Positions 61,292-64,000 of a DNA stretch of 64,000 nt are shown here, one piece after another. The stretch's first letter is position 1. Every line of letters begins with the position of its first letter. Both the position numbers and the translations under genes were made by a program. Under the pieces are notes generated by a model. That model saw only the letters and a list, made by a program, of their open reading frames with translations. It was not told where the DNA came from and did no database searches. Source of the stretch: Streptomyces buecherae (GTDB taxonomy: Bacteria > Actinomycetota > Actinomycetes > Streptomycetales > Streptomycetaceae); assembly GCF_014295035.1 (NCBI RefSeq), contig NZ_CP060404.1, positions 3,064,501-3,128,500 of the forward strand. The letters run 5' to 3'.

Positions 61292-61568
61292 GTGGGGGAG
61301 TCCTTCCCTCCGGATGTGCCGCGGATGTGCTGCGGTTTTGTCATGCGCATTCTGAGCGCAACGGCCCCTCCGGGCAATCAAGGAATCGGAAACCCCAAAA
61401 AATGGCGGGTTCACATCAGCTCCACATGTTGACCCGAGCATGCCAGAACCCAAGACTGTCCCCGGCACCCGCGCCGTACGCCGCAGCGGGCCCCGTGTCC
61501 ACTCGCACCCCGGTGGCGCGGCTTTCGCACGTCGCATTTACTGGACCCACCCCCACCAGGAGACCCCC
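61292..61568. promoter_or_regulatory. divergent control region of protease/carboxypeptidase pair 2
   Basis: 277 bases. TGTCATGCGCATTCTGAG (61339-61356) matches the motif at 48773-48790 at 13 of 18 positions, at a similar distance from the protease start. TTGACCCGAGCATGCC near 61430 resembles TTGACC in copy 1. An AT-richer patch, 61380-61420, may hold the promoters. Confidence 0.55.
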
Positions 61569-62915
61569 ATGCGACTCCGAACCAGGGGCAGGCGGACCAC
61601 CGTCATCGCCGCCCTGATAACCCTCGCGCTCTCCGCGCCGTTGGCGGCCAACGCCAACGACGCGGACTCCGGCGCCCGCGATGCCAAACCCGCCGCGGCC
61701 GAGGCCGCCGACGTCGCCCGGCAGTACGACGTGACCGGCCCGAAGACCGTGGGTCAGCGCACGGAGATCGCCGCCACCGGCGCGGCCATCGACGCCGTAC
61801 GCGAGGGCGCCGTCACCATCACCGCGAACCCGGCCGAGCTGAAGCAGGTGCGCGCGCTCGGGTACGAGGTCAAGGCGCTGCCCGGACCGCCCGCTCGGAC
61901 CGGCAGCAAGGACGCCACGCCGCGCGACTTCCCGCCGGCCGACTCGCGCTACCACAACTACGCCGAGGCCACGGCGGAGATCAACGACCGGGTCGCGAAG
62001 AACTCGAACATCATGAGCAAGCGCGTCATCGGCAAGTCCTACCAGGGCCGGGACATCGTCGCGATCAAGATCAGCGACAACGTCGGCACCGACGAGGCCG
62101 AGCCGGAGGTGCTGTTCACCGCGCACCAGCACGCGCGCGAGCACCTGACCGTCGAGATGGCGCTGTACCTGCTCCGCGAGTTCGGCGACAAGTACGCCAG
62201 CGACGCGCGGCTCAAGAAGCTCATCGACAGCCGCGAGATCTGGATCGTGCCGGACGTGAACCCGGACGGCGGCGAGTACGACATCGCCAGCGGCTCGTAC
62301 CGGAGCTGGCGCAAGAACCGGCAGCCCAACGGCGGCGCCACCGGCACCGACGAGAACCGGAACTGGGACTTCAAGTGGGGCTGCTGCGGCGGCTCCTCCG
62401 GCAGCCCGACCTCCGACACCTACCGCGGCCCGCGCGCCGAGTCGGCGCCCGAGGTGAAGGTCGTCGCGGACTTCGTGCGCAGCCGGGTCGTCGGCGGCAA
62501 GCAGCAGATCAAGACCGGCATCGACTTCCACACGTACAGCCAGCTCATCCTGTGGCCGTTCGGCTACACCACCGCGGACACCGCCCCCGGCCTGACCCAG
62601 GACGACCGGGACGCGTTCGCCACCGTCGGCCGCAAGATGGCCGGCACCAACGGCTACACCCCCGAGCAGTCCAGCGACCTGTACGTCACCGACGGGTCGA
62701 TCGACGACTGGCTGTGGGGCGACCAGAAGATCTTCGGCTACACCTTCGAGATGTACCCGGGCCCGGGCGGCGGTGGCGGCGGCTTCTACCCGCCCGACGA
62801 GGTCATCGAGCGGGAGACCAGCCGCAACCGCGAGGCCGTGCTGCTCCTCCTGGAGAACTCCGACTGCATGTACCGCTCCATCGGCAAGGAGCAGCAGTAC
62901 TGCTCCGGTAGCTGA
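61569..62915 (+). CDS. secreted M14 zinc carboxypeptidase (copy 2)
   Basis: 448 residues; ATG 61569 follows CAGGAGA. Paralogue of 48960-50300 with the same architecture: signal peptide (about 8-30), prodomain, [14 protein letters not shown] (about 185), [51 protein letters not shown] (about 320), [20 protein letters not shown] and a cysteine end [14 protein letters not shown] glycine run near residue 400 is an insertion relative to copy 1, and copy 1's LNRN is ENRN here. Exopeptidase outside the cell. Confidence 0.94.
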   Translation: MRLRTRGRRTTVIAALITLALSAPLAANANDADSGARDAKPAAAEAADVARQYDVTGPKTVGQRTEIAATGAAIDAVREGAVTITANPAELKQVRALGYEVKALPGPPARTGSKDATPRDFPPADSRYHNYAEATAEINDRVAKNSNIMSKRVIGKSYQGRDIVAIKISDNVGTDEAEPEVLFTAHQHAREHLTVEMALYLLREFGDKYASDARLKKLIDSREIWIVPDVNPDGGEYDIASGSYRSWRKNRQPNGGATGTDENRNWDFKWGCCGGSSGSPTSDTYRGPRAESAPEVKVVADFVRSRVVGGKQQIKTGIDFHTYSQLILWPFGYTTADTAPGLTQDDRDAFATVGRKMAGTNGYTPEQSSDLYVTDGSIDDWLWGDQKIFGYTFEMYPGPGGGGGGFYPPDEVIERETSRNREAVLLLLENSDCMYRSIGKEQQYCSGS

Positions 62916-62983
62916 GCCACCGGCGCGGTGGCGGCGCCCGTCGCCGCCACCTGAAGTCGTCTGAACTCGCCTGAAGTCGCTTG

Positions 62984-63027
62984 ACCGGCCCCGGTGTTCG
63001 GCCTCACCGCCGAGCACCGGGGCCGGT
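62984..63027. terminator. long terminator after carboxypeptidase copy 2
   Basis: ACCGGCCCCGGTGTTCGGC (62984-63002) pairs with GCCGAGCACCGGGGCCGGT (63009-63027) over 19 bp with one G-T pair and a 6-base loop. It is preceded by a 10-bp-period repeat of CTGAAGTCG (62950-62983). It may serve both the carboxypeptidase and the convergent hydrolase gene. Confidence 0.82.
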
Positions 63028-63126
63028 GCGCTGTCCGGGTGTGTCGTCCCGGCGTGTCGTCCCGATGCGTCGTCGTACGTCGGGGCCGGGGCGCTGTCGT
63101 ACGTCGGGGCCCGGCGGCGGGGTGGG

Positions 63127-63981
63127 TCAGCGGGTGACGAGGCTGGCGAGCAGTTCGGCGGCGGGCTCGGGGTGGACGAGCCAGCGCAGGTGGCTGCTCT
63201 CCAGCGAGTGGACGTCGAAGGGGTTGTCCGGGGTGAGCGCGTCGGCCTCGCGGATCATGCGGTCCTGTACGGCGGGCGGCACGCTGGCGTCGTCGGTCAG
63301 GCGTACGTACGTCCTGGGCACCCGGCCCCAGGTCGCCGCTTGCGCCCGGTCGGCGGAGGTGCCGGCGTCCAGGTTCTCGTCGGGCTGGAAGGTGTTCAGG
63401 AAGGTGCGGAACTCGTCGTCGGTCAGGTCGGCGGCGAACGCCTGCTTGAACGCGGCGAGCGCCGTCGGGTCGGCGGTACGGAAGTTGGTGCGCAGCAGGC
63501 CGAGTTCGGCCGGGTTGCCGACCAGCGTGCTGGCGAAGGCCATGGGGTCCACGTCCGCCATCTCCGGCTGCGCGTAGTAGCCGCTCACGTCCAGCTCGAC
63601 CGGGCACCAGGCGGCCACGTACACGAGCCGGTCCACCAGTTCGGGGCGGGCGTTGGCGACGGCGGTGGCCGTGATGCCGCCCCGGCTGTGCGCGACGAGG
63701 AGGGTGGGCCCGGTGCGCTTGGCCCGCTCCAGGGCCTCGATGACGCGGGCCACGTTGTCGGCGAGGGTGACCCCCTTGATGCCGCCCGGCTCCGCCGCGA
63801 GCGCGGCGAGGTCCTGGGGCGCCTGGTAGGCGGCGGGGTACGTGGCCTCGAAGCCGTGGCCGGGGAGGTCGATCGCGGCCGAGCGGTGCCCGAGCAGGGC
63901 CAGCTCGGCCTGGAGCGGCGCGAACGAGAACGAGTTCGCGAAGGCGCCGTGGACGAGGACGAAGGTTGGCGTGTTGTGCAT
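63127..63981 (-). CDS. alpha/beta hydrolase
   Basis: 284 residues; ATG 63981 follows GGAGG with GAGGC. Alpha/beta hydrolase fold: FVLVHGAFANSFSFAPLQAE (oxyanion HG), AIDLPGHGFE, nucleophile Ser in LVAHSRGGITATAVAN (about 98), Asp in the LTDDASVP or nearby region, and catalytic His in LESSHLRWLVHPEPAAELLA (about 265). The cap region is helical. Hydrolyses an ester or related bond; it resembles salicylate/methyl-ester esterase and haloperoxidase-like groups. The substrate is unknown. The whole gene lies within the window. Confidence 0.9.
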   Translation of the reverse strand: MHNTPTFVLVHGAFANSFSFAPLQAELALLGHRSAAIDLPGHGFEATYPAAYQAPQDLAALAAEPGGIKGVTLADNVARVIEALERAKRTGPTLLVAHSRGGITATAVANARPELVDRLVYVAAWCPVELDVSGYYAQPEMADVDPMAFASTLVGNPAELGLLRTNFRTADPTALAAFKQAFAADLTDDEFRTFLNTFQPDENLDAGTSADRAQAATWGRVPRTYVRLTDDASVPPAVQDRMIREADALTPDNPFDVHSLESSHLRWLVHPEPAAELLASLVTR

Positions 63982-64000
63982 GCCTCAGCCTCCACCGAAA

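Noticed and set aside
1..64000. tRNA and rRNA genes
   Set aside because: No cloverleaf-like conserved T-loop or anticodon-stem pattern or ribosomal RNA signature was noticed in the gaps.

Overview
The window is a chromosomal segment of a high-GC actinomycete, almost certainly Streptomyces or a close relative. The evidence is strongly G/C-biased third codon positions, many GTG starts, a SpoIIE-type phosphatase, an XRE/DUF397 (WhiJ/BldB-like) pair, a mycothiol-dependent enzyme family, DasR-type operators in front of chitinase genes, and rare TTA codons. I found no rRNA, tRNA, CRISPR array, integrase or transposase.

Layout. 1-23.6 kb is conserved core: the end of fumC, a DUF402 protein, a methyltransferase behind a MerR-type promoter, a GAF/SpoIIE/HATPase phosphatase, a bifunctional penicillin-binding protein with an apparent frameshift in its tail, an SPFH/ribbon-helix-helix pair, a PadR-ABC-FtsX operon, a Uma2 protein, divergent oxyR and ahpCD, an AI-2E exporter, a secreted SLT-type protein, a PIN/PhoH protein, a cis-prenyltransferase and an aldo/keto reductase. 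23.8-38.5 kb is a Tad/Flp pilus locus, almost all on the minus strand: prepilin peptidase, OmpA-like protein, lipoprotein, TadG-like protein, Flp pilin, TadC, TadB, CpaF, TadE, a CpaE-TadE fusion, a CpaB/SAF protein and a zinc-ribbon protein. Two unrelated metabolic genes interrupt it.

38.5-64 kb is an accessory-looking region rich in secreted hydrolases. Two paralogous GH18 chitinases, each with a dre-like operator, flank a divergent Nramp-fold transporter. A divergent S1 protease/M14 carboxypeptidase pair occurs twice, about 12 kb apart in the same orientation. Between these lie an M20 amidohydrolase, a DUF4188 gene with a double operator, a stand-alone MurE-like ligase, an XRE/DUF397 regulator pair opposite a three-gene operon of unknown function, a class C beta-lactamase-like hydrolase, GNAT enzymes and a TetR/oxidoreductase pair.

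How it works together: the chitinases and paired endo/exo-peptidases would feed extracellular chitin and protein degradation, with the chitinases probably under DasR. OxyR-AhpCD handles peroxide stress. The PBP, SLT protein and prenyltransferase belong to envelope biogenesis and turnover. The Tad genes would build a surface pilus. The most unusual items are the duplicated protease/carboxypeptidase cassette, the CpaE-TadE fusion, the Nramp-like protein without the usual metal-binding motif, the orphan MurE-like ligase, and several sharply defined operators.
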